Shown: in pieces, positions 23,878 through 37,654 of the stretch
Layout of the letters: each line of letters opens with the position of its first letter
Numbering within the stretch: the first letter of the stretch is position 1
Source: Fasciolopsis buskii
Taxonomy: Eukaryota; Platyhelminthes; Trematoda; Plagiorchiida; Fasciolidae
Direction of reading: 5' to 3'
Assembly (NCBI GenBank): GCA_008360955.1
Contig: LUCM01004968.1
Span: 160,319 to 224,318, forward strand
Length of the DNA: 64,000 nucleotides
The notes under the pieces: generated by a model
Told to the model about the DNA's origin: nothing
The model's input: the letters and a program-made list of their open reading frames with translations, nothing else
Database searches by the model: none
Translations under genes and position numbers: made by a program

Positions 23878-26800
23878 TGTATTAGACAAACATGGGAATT
23901 AATTTTGGTCCACTGTGCATTTTTGAATACATAGGATTGATAGAACAGACTTATTGATTGAGAGTGCACAGTCTGACCTTATCAGGGTCATGTGAATACC
24001 CACTCACATGGACTTTTTAGTTTATCTTATTTTAACTTATTTAGTCCAGATTTTTTTTACCGAAATACGTTCTACTAAAAATTCACGACTCATTAGATAT
24101 ATAAAGTATTTCGCTAGTAATAAAAAAGTTAAAGTCGTGAGATAAACGAGCTGAAAATGGGCTAATTGTGACGTGCACATGGTCAGGGCTTCTTCGAGAA
24201 TGGGGTTGCAATAGTCCAGTTCTGGAATATGAAGTGTTCAAAGAAGAAATGTACCCAAGCCCAGCAAAACATATCAACCAGCGTCACCAGTTGCTCAATC
24301 CGAATCAAGATGACAACACACAACCAACCGTTACAAAGCATAGATTGCATTGATCACAGTGTTATTCATATCTTGTTTTCACTCCATGCCTTGTGCTTTA
24401 CTTTCCGGGTTGATTGATCCGGCTGACAAATGTTACATGTTGATCCGAAAATCTGTGGCGAATTGCTCGATGTTGGATATTCTGCTGGTTTATGTACACC
24501 ATGTAACGTCTCACGAACAAAGCAATTCGGCAGCTTTAACGTTCACTAATCACGCACTGATTTATGTCGGTGTTCGTTACTTTCTGATTGCGTGGACTAG
24601 TCCAGAATAATAAGAAAGGACAAATAGCTGGCAAATTGTGTGTGAATCTTACAGACGTCCTACTTACCACTCCTGAGATTTTGGAAGATGTTGTGTACTT
24701 CGTCAAAACTATTAAAAGTTCACAAAATGATCCACTGTCACGATTAGGACACGGGTTTTATGCGTGCGTAATTTCTCCATAATTTTATCCTCAATGGAAT
24801 ACAAAAACCTGTAAGTCAGAGTACAATCGATTAGGCTTCAGAAATTTGACGCGTCTGCCTAGTTGTTGTCAAATCTTCCGCACGCATTAGATGTGAAAAC
24901 GCCAAAAGTTTTGACAATTTTTTCCGCTGACATTCTTTTATAAATGTGGTTGTATGTCTCGTCGTTCCTGTGCGAATGAAATATGCGAAAGTACGGAATA
25001 TAATGTCTAAGTCCGATTAAAACCAAAAAACTCACCCCAAAACCGAAGGTTGGTTTTACCGGAAGAAAAAATTAGATGTCTAAATACCGCTTGCCAGTTC
25101 TTCAGGAAAATAGACAACTGGTGTGCGAAGTCACCTCGATATTCAATGCTGCTGCATCTTATGCCGTTTCAGCTTCGAATGATTTCAGTTCGAATGAAAT
25201 TTCGGCGAGAAAGTCTCTGTGCAATGGTTAACTGATTTGAACTAGAGGGCAACTTGTGCGGCGGGGTTAAAGACGACTTTAACAACAAAAATGAGCAATG
25301 AAGGAGGAATCCTTTTGTCACTAATTCTGATAAGTTTGGTAAGTGCCCGATCAAAGAGGTCAAAAGCTGCAGGCTTCCCTGCCGATGGTGTAATTGGATG
25401 TGTACGTGGTATATATGATGTGATTTAACTAGATCGATTTCTCATGTTATTTTGGACATGGGACTGAATTCAAAGCAACGCAACGAGACCGCTTTAAGTT
25501 TGCAGGAGAAAGCAAATAAAAATCTCCAAAGTTCGAGAACAATGCAGAGGAGAAAGGGACCAAGCTGAGGATCGTTCATATATGTATGCCTTGTCCGAAA
25601 TCGTTTGTGCTCGCGATTTCAGTTCAATTCAATTCCTCACGACTATCTCTGCGGGTTAACAATTGTTAAGCTGACCAGTACGCTGATCTCGTGGCCACAG
25701 TCGTCCGGGAATGCAGAAGTTCGGGGAGTTTCCCAGAATTCAACATATATGTTTATATACAAAAAAATTATAACGGTATTTGGAAGAAATGCCATAAAGG
25801 AGATATCTGATGACTTTGTTCTTAGTAGTATGTTTCGCTTATGGATGGAATAATACAATCTCCCTGGAGGCACACGACTGGTTTCCTGATTATTACTGCT
25901 CATCAGGTATGCGTACACCGTGCTGTCCCGTCCAACTATTCTTATACTTCTAAACTCCTGTGATAGTTTCTCGTTATACTCTCATTTGAAACGTTTGTAA
26001 ATGTTCGTTGAGCCTGATCGACGAAAATCCTCCGTCGGATCACCGTGTGATTCTTGAGGGGACTCACCATCCATTCACGCTTTAGACGATTCTAGTGAGA
26101 ACCGAACGACTTTGTTTTGTGGCGATTCCTGTTTACACTGTTTATATCAGACTAAATTGCGTTATATTTGAATATGTCTGATTCTCAGTCGCTTATTTTG
26201 CTAATGGCGATCATGTTTGTTGCCAGTGCTTTCTGCCTTCCTCGCGCTGTGGGAAAGTTGACGTTTTTGTCTACGGGACAGCTTTTCCGTTTGAAAAATA
26301 GCTACTTTAATTTTTTCAGTAGCCTAAATCTAAGTCCGCACACAGAACGATAAAGTGGGTAAGTTGCGCACTGCTCACTCGGGGTGAGAAATTCCTACAC
26401 TGGTTCTGTGCATACCACGGTTAAGAAAAAACAAACGAACGTGCCTGTTTGGAAGCCGATGGAGAAGCGAGCTTCAAATTTGAGCGGGTCTGTCGCCGCA
26501 AGACTGTTGCGCAAACATCAGGTTAGCTGAGCCTCAGAGGTCTACGACGTATGCTAGGCGATTTGATCAGAAAACGGCCCTGTTCAGCGAATAGTGGCCA
26601 GTAGTCACTGTACTAAGACAAAATCAGTAACAAAGGTGGCGGACAAAACTTCGGTCTGCCAATGGAGGTTATCAACAAAGCTGCATCACATGCAGTACTG
26701 GAAAGTAATCGAAGAGGCTCACGCCGAATCGGCGCATTTCATCCTGAAGACTGCAATGTGTTCAAACCAGAACAGAAAAACTAATCAAGCACCACACCAA

Positions 26801-29800
26801 CGGAAACACGACTTAGAAAATTTGGCTGGGAGATGTTGAAACATGTAGAATTGATCTAACTGTGATAGTTCCTCGACCTCAAGGGGTTATAAACTAACGG
26901 TGACGAACGGTCGATACGATTTGATCTGCAGGTAATGTTATGGTTGATTGTCGCTAAACAGTCCAACTGCTTCAAAAATTAACTTATGCAGGAGAAAGAA
27001 TCACTAGACCGAAATGTGATTAAATGTGCTATGAGTTTTAGTAGACTTAGTAACTGAAATGATATTTTGAGGAAGTTGCAAATCCAGAATATATTGCTTA
27101 AGTTTATCTAAGGTATGATTGGTTGCTCACACTCGGGTTACCAGTGAAAGTATCGAGAGAACTAATGTCCACGTCTTCTCCCGTCAGATAATTGTCACTG
27201 TGTAGTGTATTATTTGACTCAGTTAATAGTATTAACCCATTGCCGGGGAACGTGGTAGTTACTTGACATTCCACTTACTATGAGTAACTTTTCTATTTCA
27301 ATTAATAAGCCAAATCTGGCGTCCGCCTGACTGGAGTTGGAATCGATTGATCAGTTACCAGAAGATATCTAAGCGGACTTCTTCCATCTTTTTGCGTCTC
27401 GCACCAAAAATAAGCATTGATAATTAAATTTCTTCCGATGTAAGAAGGCTTTCATATCGTACTTTCAATTTGAAATGTTGTCCGGAATTTCGTCTGCACA
27501 GATGCATTCGCTTCAGACACGATTTTGTACTTTGATTTAAAAAAAATTAAAAAACAATAAAATTAGTCATTTTTGACTGTTCTAATGATTGCAATGGCTT
27601 CGAGTGAATTTTTTGCTTCATTTGGCCTCAGAAATTAAGATCGGTTAGGATGATATCTTGTGAGTAGGGGGCCGTTTGAGTGAGCCCCACGACTGATTTA
27701 TTTCCACAGAAATACTTCATCTAGATATTCCCACACATATTACGCGATGAAGTACAGCGCCGTTTTCTTGAAACTAAATCCTTTTAGGGACTGCCCACGT
27801 ATCAAACGACGGAGCAAGTTCTTACTGTAGAAGTCGCTTGTAAGCTTGTCCTGAAAAATGTTCTGCAAAGTATGGATATTGATTACCCGTAACATGCTTT
27901 TGAAAGAGAAACGGGCAGGTCGCTGTCACCCGGCTATTTTTCACACCGAAATTATTGTTACCCTATGTGGCTGTGTGCCACTGAAAGTTTCAGGCTCATG
28001 GTTGCTCCCCTCCTTCTGTATGGGACCCCAGTTTCTCTTCTACTGAGCTCATGCGTGACTGATGTCATAAAAAATCCGGAATCGTAACCTATGTTACCAG
28101 CTTTTGGTTGTACTGTACTTTCGACCCGCTGTGTCGTCGGAGATCGAAGATAGCCCAAAACGGCTCGTCCACTAGTTCCATCCGGACAGAAATCAACTCA
28201 TCACGAATAGAATCCAAAATGTTTCTTTTAATTAGAAATCAGGAGAAAAATGATTTCCAGTAAAATCTGTGCACTTCAGTTTCTGAACTTGAAATTCGGA
28301 AGACTGTTAAACGCCTCGCTGTCTTAAAATGCAGTCGACGGAACTACTATTCATGTCAAACCCTTCATCCGATTGTCGTACGGTAAATTGTAGATGTCAA
28401 ACGGCTTTTCAACGATTTCGTCCCCTCAGCATTTACTGACTGGAGTTCGGGGTCTACCACTGACGTGTTCTTCGTGTGTACCACTCTTCTTCTCGAAATT
28501 ATTGAGTAAAGCACTAACGGTCCACTTTGTTGCACGCTGGATACCATCTTAGCGAGAATTAAAAGGCCTACATGTTTCCGCAAAATTCCGTCCGCATCCC
28601 CCCTAAAAATAAACAAGCTCAGTTTATGGTCTCATTGTGATAAACTGACCATCCACTTCATCCAATTCCGTTGAACCTTGACAAACAAGCCGTTGTACTT
28701 TCCTGCTGCCGTAATAAACGAGGGGGTGATATACCATGGTCACCCTTATTTGTTTTCTGTCTCGCAAACGGAACAACGACCCGATATTCACTTCCATGTA
28801 TCGTCAGAACATGGCATCTTGTTCAGCTGATGCCACTTGTTTACGCGAGGATTCACTGCAAAGGTGCATATAGCAACAAGCTCATTCAAGCAAGTCTATT
28901 GAGGCTTGCCTAAGCACAGGCTTTCCAGGGGGACACGTTTGTTTTCCTCAGGCGCGCGACGTGTAAAATCAATTTCGGGACGGCAACTTCTATAACAAGA
29001 TAGAAAAAAGAATTCAGATAGATTTCAGTCATTTGTTTTTGACCACGGTAACTTTCATATGTTCAGCTGTTTCCAACTTTCTCTAAATGCCTTTCCGATC
29101 TTTAACGCGCGAATAATCACAAGGCAACAGATACACTTCAACTTTTTTCAACTCTGTGGATTAGTGAATGATGCGGACCACAGGTTGAATGATCTCCACA
29201 ATTATGTCTGCCTAAGTGATATTATAACTACCCGCGGGTCATCACACTGTTCCATTTGTCGTCAAATATGGTGCTGTTGGACGTGTTTATGAACTGAGTT
29301 GGAAACTGTAGACTTTCAACCGTTCGCCACCTGTCCTATTTAACCAGTACTAAGAGGACGTCCGGAATGCGGCCCTAAGCGTGTCTTCTTTCGGATTCCT
29401 AATTCGCGGCTGAAATAGTCCCCCAGTCGATAGACTAGAAAAGACTCTAGTCAACAACCAGATGCGAGCAGTGCTTTGCTTCTATCGCTGCGCCGAAATA
29501 GCACTGATACGACAGTACGCGAGCAGGCAAACCACAGCAGAGAGGTGACGAGTGGTCAAAGCGACTCGTAGGCGAGGACTCTCGAAAAGTGCCGCATAAG
29601 GCAAAGCGCACCGATCTCGTGTGCGGTAGCACAAACGCAACCGAACAAATGTTACAAGATTGATGTCAAGCTTCAAAGAAGATCTTAGGGAAAATGATGT
29701 CCGAAAATAATTGTTTCCTCTGAAAGAACAATGTCATTACGAGTGTACCACAAAAGTGCCCATTTTCTAGTACTTTGATCTACACATCAAAGCAGCTCTA

Positions 29801-29935
29801 CATAATTGTGCCTGTCATTTTTAGTCGCAGCTTCTTGCTCACGTCATTACGAATATCCAGTTACGCGAAAGGATTTCTCTTGCTTCTTTTCTGTCCCGGT
29901 GAAGGATGAATCGTTTTTCTTGTGAATGATATAAT
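23878..29935. other. 6-kb intergenic stretch
   Basis: No family-supported exon was found. A possible secreted-protein start (26174-26353, hydrophobic N-terminus) is discussed in the findings. A copy of a three-member dispersed repeat is at 27948-28060. The remainder has frequent stops in all frames. The promoter of the - strand SPK/propeller gene should lie at its left end, but no element could be assigned. Confidence 0.45.
27948..28060 (+). repeat. Dispersed repeat, family R3 (copy 1)
   Basis: It shares atgtggctgtgtgccact, then gtttcaggctcatgg and cccctcc, with 51545-51665 (and more weakly 37655-37750). All three are on the same strand. Identity is moderate. No coding capacity or terminal repeats were seen, so the type of element is unknown. 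Confidence 0.5.
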
Positions 29936-31395
29936 GTTAATAAAACGGTGTTACTGGTAGATGTAATGCACCAACGTTTCGACTACCGAGGGTAGTCCTT
30001 CTCAAGGCAAGTTTTAAAATCGAACACACGCTCTCTCATTTGTTGACCGGGGCACGTATCCATGCTGTCTATTTATATGTCACCACAGGTGCACGTAAAC
30101 TAGTAAATTATGCGGGAGGGGTTTAGGTCGGACATCTTTGTCTATTGTCTGTTGAAATTCAGCCTGTTGGTTGTGTATAGTATGTTCGTTTCAGCCGATA
30201 AGTGGATACACTTTGTGCACACACTTGAGGTTTTGGGCAATTTTGACAAATGCGCACCCGGTAATCATAATTTTTACCGACTTTCTTCGTCGCAGTTTAA
30301 CTTCCATGTTCATTATGTTACAATTCGAAAACTTTGGCCGTATCTTGACATTTACCCCTGCCCTCTAACTGACTGTTGCACCTGGATTGCGCACCTTTGG
30401 AAAGTATTAAAGCGATGTTCCACACAGAAGGTCATTTAGGTTTACTCCGTGGAAAACATGTAACATGGACATTCGCCTTCATCTTTGAATCATATTCTTT
30501 CGTGCTACGTGCAATACCCCAGTAACACTGAATCATGCTACCAAGTCTACCTTTCGACCTACTCCAGAAACAAACCGTTATTATTATTAGTAGTATAAAT
30601 GTTAGCATTATCAGATGATTACCCTTGATTGACATGACAATTATGACGTTTGCTCTACTAAATCGGCCGAAGTCACTTGGATCGTTCACTTTTGTGATTG
30701 TTGGTAAACTTATCAGGGTGTCCGTTTGTCCTGGGTGTCTCCGTTAGGAACTCCTCTTCTTTTGACATTTGATCTGCATTGCAGATATTTCGGGCTCTAT
30801 TAAAAAGTGATTTTATGAGACCTCATTTGTAGGAAACTTGTGCACAACTGGGAAATGAAATGTACCGTCAACTCCAAGCACGTTGCCGTGAACTGTCTTT
30901 TGTGTTCCTTCAGGTGAACGTCAAGTTACCAAGATATCTAGAAAGGGCTAGACTGTTGTCATTTTCTCTATCGTGCATAAGTGGAAAGTTTGAGAAATGT
31001 ATTTTGTTAAACCGACTGAGTTCTATAAAGTACGCCTCATCAACGAAGATTAAAATGTCACCGATATAAATCGTAACCATTGTGAATTGAGAAATATGAA
31101 TAGGCATTTGTTTTTTAAATCATTCAAATGAAGATACTTTCTATTATGGGTCCAAGAGGACTATCCATTGCAACGCCATTAGTCTATTCTTCAAAGTTAA
31201 AATTTGTTTTCAGTACCTAAAAGGATGGGGTCCTCGATATTTGGGACATGAATAGGCAAGGTAAGGTTTAGTACAGAAATGGTATACTGCTTCATGCAAG
31301 GGCATATCAGTGAAAAGTGAGTCGACATCAACAGAAAACACCTTCTGAGGACCTACTGACATTTTGTACAACGTGTTATAATTTAAGCGATTCAT
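29936..31395 (-). mobile_element. Penelope-like element PLE2, degraded
   Basis: The - strand carries, in order, VFSVDVDSLFTDMPLHEAV (31340-31280), a motif-B block NGVAMDSPLGP near 31150, then YIGDILIFVDE near 31060 in place of YVDD, then NKIHFSNFPLMHDREND near 30970. These follow PLE RT order, but in shifting frames and with an internal stop. The catalytic first Asp of YxDD is replaced by Gly. A GIY-YIG domain was not recognised in 30900-30050. The 3' end has a hammerhead-like stem and GAAAC at 29997-29976. It differs from PLE1 in sequence. Confidence 0.7.
29940..30022 (-). ncRNA. Hammerhead-like motif at PLE2 3' end
   Basis: On the - strand, GACTACC (29997-29991), loop CTC, GGTAGTC (29987-29981) and GAAAC (29980-29976) form a 7-bp stem II followed by the GAAA box. 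TTGAGAAG precedes it where CUGANGA is expected, so the catalytic core is mutated. Flanking sequence AAAACTTGCC and GCATTACATCTACC is shared with 49806-49863. Confidence 0.55.
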
Positions 31396-31568
31396 TTAGA
31401 CAGCATGGTGTCATGTGTGTTCTGACGAGAGAAAGAGAATGTCCACTAGCCAATGTGCTCACTTTTACCAAGCGGAGTTTAGCATACACAGAATGATTCT
31501 TGATGGAAATTCTGCTTTGTGGGTTTTCGGAGAGCCCTTCAGTTGTGGCTCTTGTGTGCCTGTTGGTT

Positions 31569-32585
31569 TCATTTTGTATAAAGGTCTTTAGATTGAAAGT
31601 TATGCATCAGTAGTATCTGGAGCTGCCTTGTAATCTGTTTTCCTACGAGCGAGTTGCTGTCTGGAAAAGTGCCGGAGAGAAATCGACTGTGACTACGGTT
31701 GGACTTGGAGCCAACAGAATCCCACAACATTTTGCACTGTGAAGGTGAGGAATGCATCCTAAGCATAGCTGCCCTGTCATTCAGGCGATCGAAAAATGCG
31801 TACAAATCACCTGGGTCATCAATTAGTAGCACAACATTAACCGCATACTCTAAATCAGACAATCTAATGCCTGAACATGTATCACTATCGCCATTCTCAT
31901 ACGAGGATAGGATGATTTCCTTAATCGTTTAGAGTATACGGTTTAGGGGAAAGATAAAATCGGGTGAGATGCCCCCTTCCCGAACTCGGGTCCGGTTGTT
32001 CGTCCATAAAGATTGGAAGAGTGAAATGAATTTTCGTGGTAAAGCTTTCAGTGACGAACAGCTCCACAGAAATACACGATTGACTGAGCCGGAAGCTGAT
32101 TTTAGACCGAAAAGACAGTTTGTGGACCCACGGAAAGTATGTCCACATCCTCCGACTCTCCGCAGAGTTACAATGTGGTTTATACAGCCTCGACCGTGGC
32201 AGAAATCTGCTTGATTTTTACTCATATGCCTCTCACAAGCACTAGAGAACCTGTGGAGAAAAATGCTCCTAAGCAGTTTCGATCTGATACCAAACAATTT
32301 GATCTAAGATTTGCACATGAAAACACATCATCTTTCTTGTAAGCGGGTGCAATCAGCAGTTCGCATCAATACAGAGTGATCTCAGAAGCTTTGATAACTC
32401 CGATACTACCTACATTGAAGAAAAGCGGAGACAACCTAACTTATGTGGCAGTCTTAAGCCCGTTCAGAAAACTTATCTTACGAATATCCTTTATTTCTGA
32501 TGAAGGGGTGGTATCTCCCTGCTTTGCTTCACTTGTATTGATAAGTGGACGAATAATCCGCATTCTAAAATGTTCGGCTGGTTAG
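31569..32585 (-). mobile_element. CR1-like LINE reverse transcriptase relic (L3)
   Basis: About 1 kb of - strand RT is present in broken frames: PAYKKDDVFSCANLR near 32340, QADFCHGRGCINHIVTLR near 32200, a decayed FDSVDR block near 32115, SDLEYAVNVVLLIDDPGDL near 31860 and PSQCKML near 31740. YADD has become YAVN and motif A is also damaged. The family is the same as the copies at 19188, 39170 and 49580. It abuts the PLE2 relic. Confidence 0.75.
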
Positions 32586-32664
32586 CGTCAGTCGGTGAGT
32601 TATTGGATTCCTTGATCATCTTAATCACCACATGATATCATCGTTCAACCGTAGAAGCACTGCG

Positions 32665-32785
32665 TAGCTGTTTTATCCTTGTTGGGGATCATCAGCAGTG
32701 CATATCCACTGCGCCTGAACTGGGACGCGAACCCGGGACGAACGAATTTGAGTCAAATGCCCTAGCAATTATGCTAACGGACAGG
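32665..32785 (-). repeat. tRNA-derived SINE, family C (copy 1)
   Basis: The - strand reads CCGTTAGCATAATTGCTAGG (A-box side), CCCGGGTTCGCGTCCC (B-box), then GTGGATATGCACTGCTGATG and ATCCCCAACAAGGATAAAAC. The same body is at 62350-62465. Its tRNA origin differs from that of families A and B. Confidence 0.7.
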
Positions 32786-35344
32786 TTCTCAACGATTTGT
32801 TGAACTTCACCACATGATTGTGTTACAACCAACCGTCACTGAGTTTCACGGCCACGGGACGCTAGTGCACAGCAATCGACTCCTACTGATAGATGTCATC
32901 TCTGCCGGAAATAGCTTTCCGAGAGAGCTGATGTGATCGTAGTTTAGGCGCAAGCAAACATGATTTAAATCCACGCATGTGGACAAGCATGACCAAGGAT
33001 TTTCGCATAATGCACGCTACCGATGATTAGTGACAATGTGGTCATTCCGAATCCAACACTGCAAGTGATTGGGAACTCGGGGTGAGTCGATGTCGCTTTT
33101 TGTGCCAAAGATTTTTGTTAGCAAGCAACAACCTGAGTTCAGAACAAACTTAAATGAGGCAGCCATCGTTGTTGGTGCGATTGGAATGAACAACAAATCG
33201 ACCTCCAGTTTACCGTCCCGTCTCTGCTAAGTAGCCGAATTTGGCGGTTAAAAAAAGTAACTACCACAACATCCAATGGACAGGCACTTGCAAAGAGAAT
33301 TCCCGGTAGAACTCATCTCCGGCCTCAGAAAAGCTGCGATTGTTGGTCGGATACACGAAAGCAACGAACAGGCAACGGGTCTGAATTAAATTGTTATTTG
33401 CCCTACTCAGCCGCCCGACCGAACTGCACATAAACGACTGTTGACCGGGATCTAACAGTGCATGCTCCACTCCATCTCAGAAATATCTCGATTCTAGCGC
33501 GGCCACGAGCAATGGGAATCAAGTCACCCAAGACCGTAAGAGTGAAACAAATGAATGAGATTATATATGGGATCCAAAATGATTGCAAAACTGCAATCTG
33601 TTATGTAGGTTTCGGGGAGCATTAGTGCTTCTATTATCTTGGCTCAAAAGTCCTGACCGGGACAGCTTGTTGTCCTATCTGGTTTATAGTGCGAGCATTA
33701 AGAAGAACGAATTGAAGTGAACATTTAGATTCCAGAAGTGTACTCAGCTTGCTTTCTGCTCTTCTATCATAATTGCTGTCAGACGAGGGCTGGTATGATT
33801 CTTTATAGAACGAGTCACGGTGACGGTTGAGCAAACGATATTTCGCTGCTGTCTATAATGCAAATATTGTTTTGTACCCGAGAATTCGAAGTGGAGTTAC
33901 TGACTCAAATGTCCAACCATTAAGGCATTGAGAGGTTCATCCAACATGGAAGCTCTGAGCAGTCGCATATTCATCACTATCCACTCTGCTCGAACCAATG
34001 TTTAGCATGGCCTTGATTATCCTGCGCGACGATTGATGCAGCACGAAATTCTTTGTTTCTGTGATTAAAATGGAAAGATGAAAAAATGTTGGTAGGGTTT
34101 CAGGCCGGTAGGCAGAAAATCGATTAACTGTCAGTCAGAGCATTTCGTCGCAAGGAATCCTATCCAAAAGGCATTTAGAAGTGACTGAATAAAAGCTTAC
34201 CTGGTTAGATTAGTTATTCTTGTACTGATATTATTAACTGAATTCCCAGATCAACTCAATTTCCACCAAGGCCCGCCCGTTGTCGGGCTTTTTACAATTT
34301 TGCATCATCTTCACCTCGTTCACTTCTTTTGAAGTCCTACCTTCATTAAGGCCTACTGCAGGCGTTGCATTCAACTGGAAGTATTGCTGTTTAGACACCC
34401 AGCTGGTTTTGTTCTCTATTACATCAAATATCTATTCCATCCATAAGAAGCACCCGTGTTGGTTGGCAGTTAGCGCTTAGATGCGCCCCTTCATCCACGC
34501 TGTCCATTCCAGCCTTGCTCAGTACAAACAAGAATTCCCTGTTCAGTATGATGGGAAACCTTTCTTATACTCTAATCGCTGAATCATGTTCACACTTGTA
34601 TGATCTGTTTACAACAATCCTGGCTAAATCTGAACGCCTCAGACTCAGTCGCATGGATCGACGACTTCAAACTGTATAGACGGGACAGAGTTTCCGGGGC
34701 GAATAAAACTGGAGACGATGGCAACGTACAACAAATTTTTCCGGTCTGACAAGCCTGAGATTACTTATACGTGTTCTTCAAAAGTAAGTGATTGATTGGT
34801 AACTTAGTGTCATCCCAGGCCCTAGTACAGTTATTGGGAACCTTATCCATAGCACGTCATAAATTACAACGTAATACGGGAACGCTTGTGGTTTTCTGTA
34901 CCACTTCTTGAAGATAATTTACAAATTATTGCTGAAGATCTCACCCATGCGTCGGCATCACCATTCACTGAGTTAAATCGCACAGATCGCTACGTTTCTC
35001 TCACCATAAAACCTCTATTTCAAACAGAATGAACACTGCCGGCTTTCACTAAGACCTAAGATATGCTTTTGGTTTGCCTTCCATTCGTCTAACTAAGCAA
35101 ACCAAATCGAAGCTCACCTTCCGTGATTCCTCACACGACAATCTCATTCTTCTTCACAATTCTCCTTTACACGCATCTTCCTGTTTTCTTTTTGAACCTT
35201 TGCTGACGGCCATTGCGATCTCTGACATTGGATGTTCTTTTGGGACCTTATTCTTCTCAAATGGCCATATTTCTTCCTAGCTACTGAAATTCCTAAAGAG
35301 ACAAAAGGAGCGAGACCGGTCCATTACCCTAATAAACGCAGAAT

Positions 35345-35505
35345 TCTACCAAGCGGATAAGGTCATGACGTATGGACACGAAGGTTGCGAGTTCGAATCT
35401 TCTCACCATCGTTCGACTTCCCCACTTGGCAGCCCTCTGCCGGCCGCGACCCCCTTCCTGAAGAGTGGTGTACATTGTTACTTCACTAATAAAAGAACTA
35501 AAAAG
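35345..35505 (+). repeat. tRNA-derived SINE, family A (copy 5)
   Basis: This is one of the best-preserved copies: taccaagcggataaggtc (A-box), gcgagttcgaatctt (B-box), the shared cccacttggcagccctctg body, cccccttcctgaagagtgg, and an AATAAAAGAAC tail. Confidence 0.8.
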
Positions 35506-36652
35506 ATAAATAATAACCAACCTCGGAATGGTAACAACAAATCTTCATTTCGGGAGACATTCGACTGTTTGATGGAAAGAAAAAAAACGAAAAACTTGTG
35601 AAACGTGCCGTGAATACCTACATTATCAACTGCGTCTTCATCCATCCTTCTAATTAGACCCCAGTCAGGGTGATGAGATGCCAGTTACAATTTTTCCAGG
35701 GAAGAATTTTTTCAGATTTTTCCGCACTGTTGACAGATGCTTTCACTTCTCTACTTAACATTTTGTCTTAAACCCTTGACTGTCGCTATTGTTCCCATCC
35801 CTAAACGTGCCGATTCCACTGCTTTACCCAAACGCTTTCATCCTGTTACTTGCTGTGCTTTAGAATCTGCGTTCTTTAAGGAATCCTCCTGACGTTTGGT
35901 TCCAGTTTGCTTATTCGTCTAACAAGCCCACCTTCGATTTTGTTGCCTCCTTCGTTCATTAGATTTTAAGTTCTTAGACGTATCCAAAATGTTTGTATGT
36001 TGTACTTCTTAGAATATCCATCTCTATTGGATTCTGTTTCGCTATCTCTTCTACTTCGAAAACTGAAAACAATTCGGTGCTCCAGGCTCAGATTGGCATG
36101 GCTTCCTGATTGCTTGACCAACCGAACCTAATGCCTACGACTGGACAGTAAAACAACAAAATCCTTGGTAACAACTCGGCGGTGCTGTTCTTTCCCCACA
36201 TCTGTTGTCTAAGCATAGAAATAACTTATTAACTACTTCCTGTTGTCGTTTAAATTCGCTAATGATGCTACCCTATGTCAACCCGTATCTGGCTATAAAG
36301 ACTTCCAGGATGTCGAAGGCCAGTTTTTTTCGCCTTATATGTCTACGCATCCGAACTGTCGTTTATCATATCTGATGCAGTTACTAAGGCTGATTTTGTG
36401 AAATATCGGGGAATTATAATTGATAAATCCGTTGCCACAGGAATTAATTAAATATGCTTCCTCGCTATCTGTACAAGTGCGTAGGAAATATTAAAAATAA
36501 TCTGCCTCATAGTTTTAGAAAAAACCTGTCACAAAATCTTGACAGAATTATTAATAACCACGACCACCTCTGCGTGATTTTGATTTGCTGATTAAAAACA
36601 TTCGTTCGGTGTGGTTTATTAGTTAGCTACTTGGCCAGTTGTATCTTACTAG

Positions 36653-36933
36653 GTGTTCGTATAACAGGCGAAGCGTCTTCGCGCACATAGAAGGCTCGAG
36701 TGGTATTCACTAAGCTGAAGCAATTGAGGCGTCGGCATGACATTCAGTTGCCGGTTAAAAGTCCGGTATACGTAGTAGTAATAGTAGTAGTAGTGAGGTC
36801 GGTATGTTATGCGGCTCCGAAACATGACCATTGAGAGAAAATGTGTGAAGATTTTAGGTGTTTGAACACCGTTATCTTCGCAGCATTTGTAGAATATGGT
36901 GGGAGAATTTTGTGGGTGACTCAGAGATGAAAG
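36653..36933 (+). mobile_element. CR1-like LINE C-terminal fragment (L4), inverted-repeat arm 1
   Basis: This is the LINE RT C-terminal region in + orientation: LKQLRRRHDIQLPVK, then VYVVVIVVVVRSV, then the CETWPL-equivalent block and WWENFVGDSE. It matches the reverse complement of 39386-39666 over an equal 281 bp with roughly a dozen mismatches and no net indel. A GTA-trinucleotide expansion within the coding sequence is present in both arms. Confidence 0.85.
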
Positions 36934-37654
36934 ATTAGCTGTTGTGTCCTAAGGTTCAGTCTTTGGAACAGGCAAAAAATTAGAGCAGACTGAGGTTTTT
37001 GTAATCATGTGTATATTTTCCTGCAACAACCAGCTCCTCGCGAGGGAGCAGTCAGTTTCCTGAACGACTATGAATAAGCAGAAGTATGATAAAACAAGAT
37101 AATTTTAGCATTAGTAGGCTATTTTTTAGGGATGTATCTTTAGATTTGCACATTTAAGTGTACGACGTAAAAACAGCAACGTGTTTTGGTTATGGTTGCT
37201 GGTGTCCCATTGAAATAACGTTAGCCATTTTGTGAGAATTAATCCAACCTCGAGACTTTGTGCAGGTCCGAAAATGGTTTAGATTCTCCTCGCAGCCGTT
37301 GAGTCAAACAGATCTAGCCTGTCAGTTCACGAAAAACTGCATCACCATGCAAGATTATTTAGACTTTGATTAAGTTCAACATGATGTAGCCCGCTCTCTG
37401 AGCATTCTGTGAGAGTGTGGCTTCTTCTCTACGCATCAGCCTCCTCGAGGCACAGGTGAGAACTGAATGAATGAAACCAAGCAAAGGGAAGACTCTCCAG
37501 AGGGCTTGGTGAACAAATTTTTCATGCACCCCTTTTCCCCGGTATCGATCGAGCAAGACCGAATTTCATGAGTAGTAGGAGACCAAATGTAATGAAGATA
37601 ATAATAAATGAGGACTCCTTCCCGCCAGGTTTGTTACTAAATCTGATCTACTGG

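Larger units (their letters stand above)
32586..36652. other. Intergenic with scattered SINEs
   Basis: Apart from SINE copies at 32665-32785 and 35345-35505, no exon or element was recognised. The short frames present have no motifs. Confidence 0.4.
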
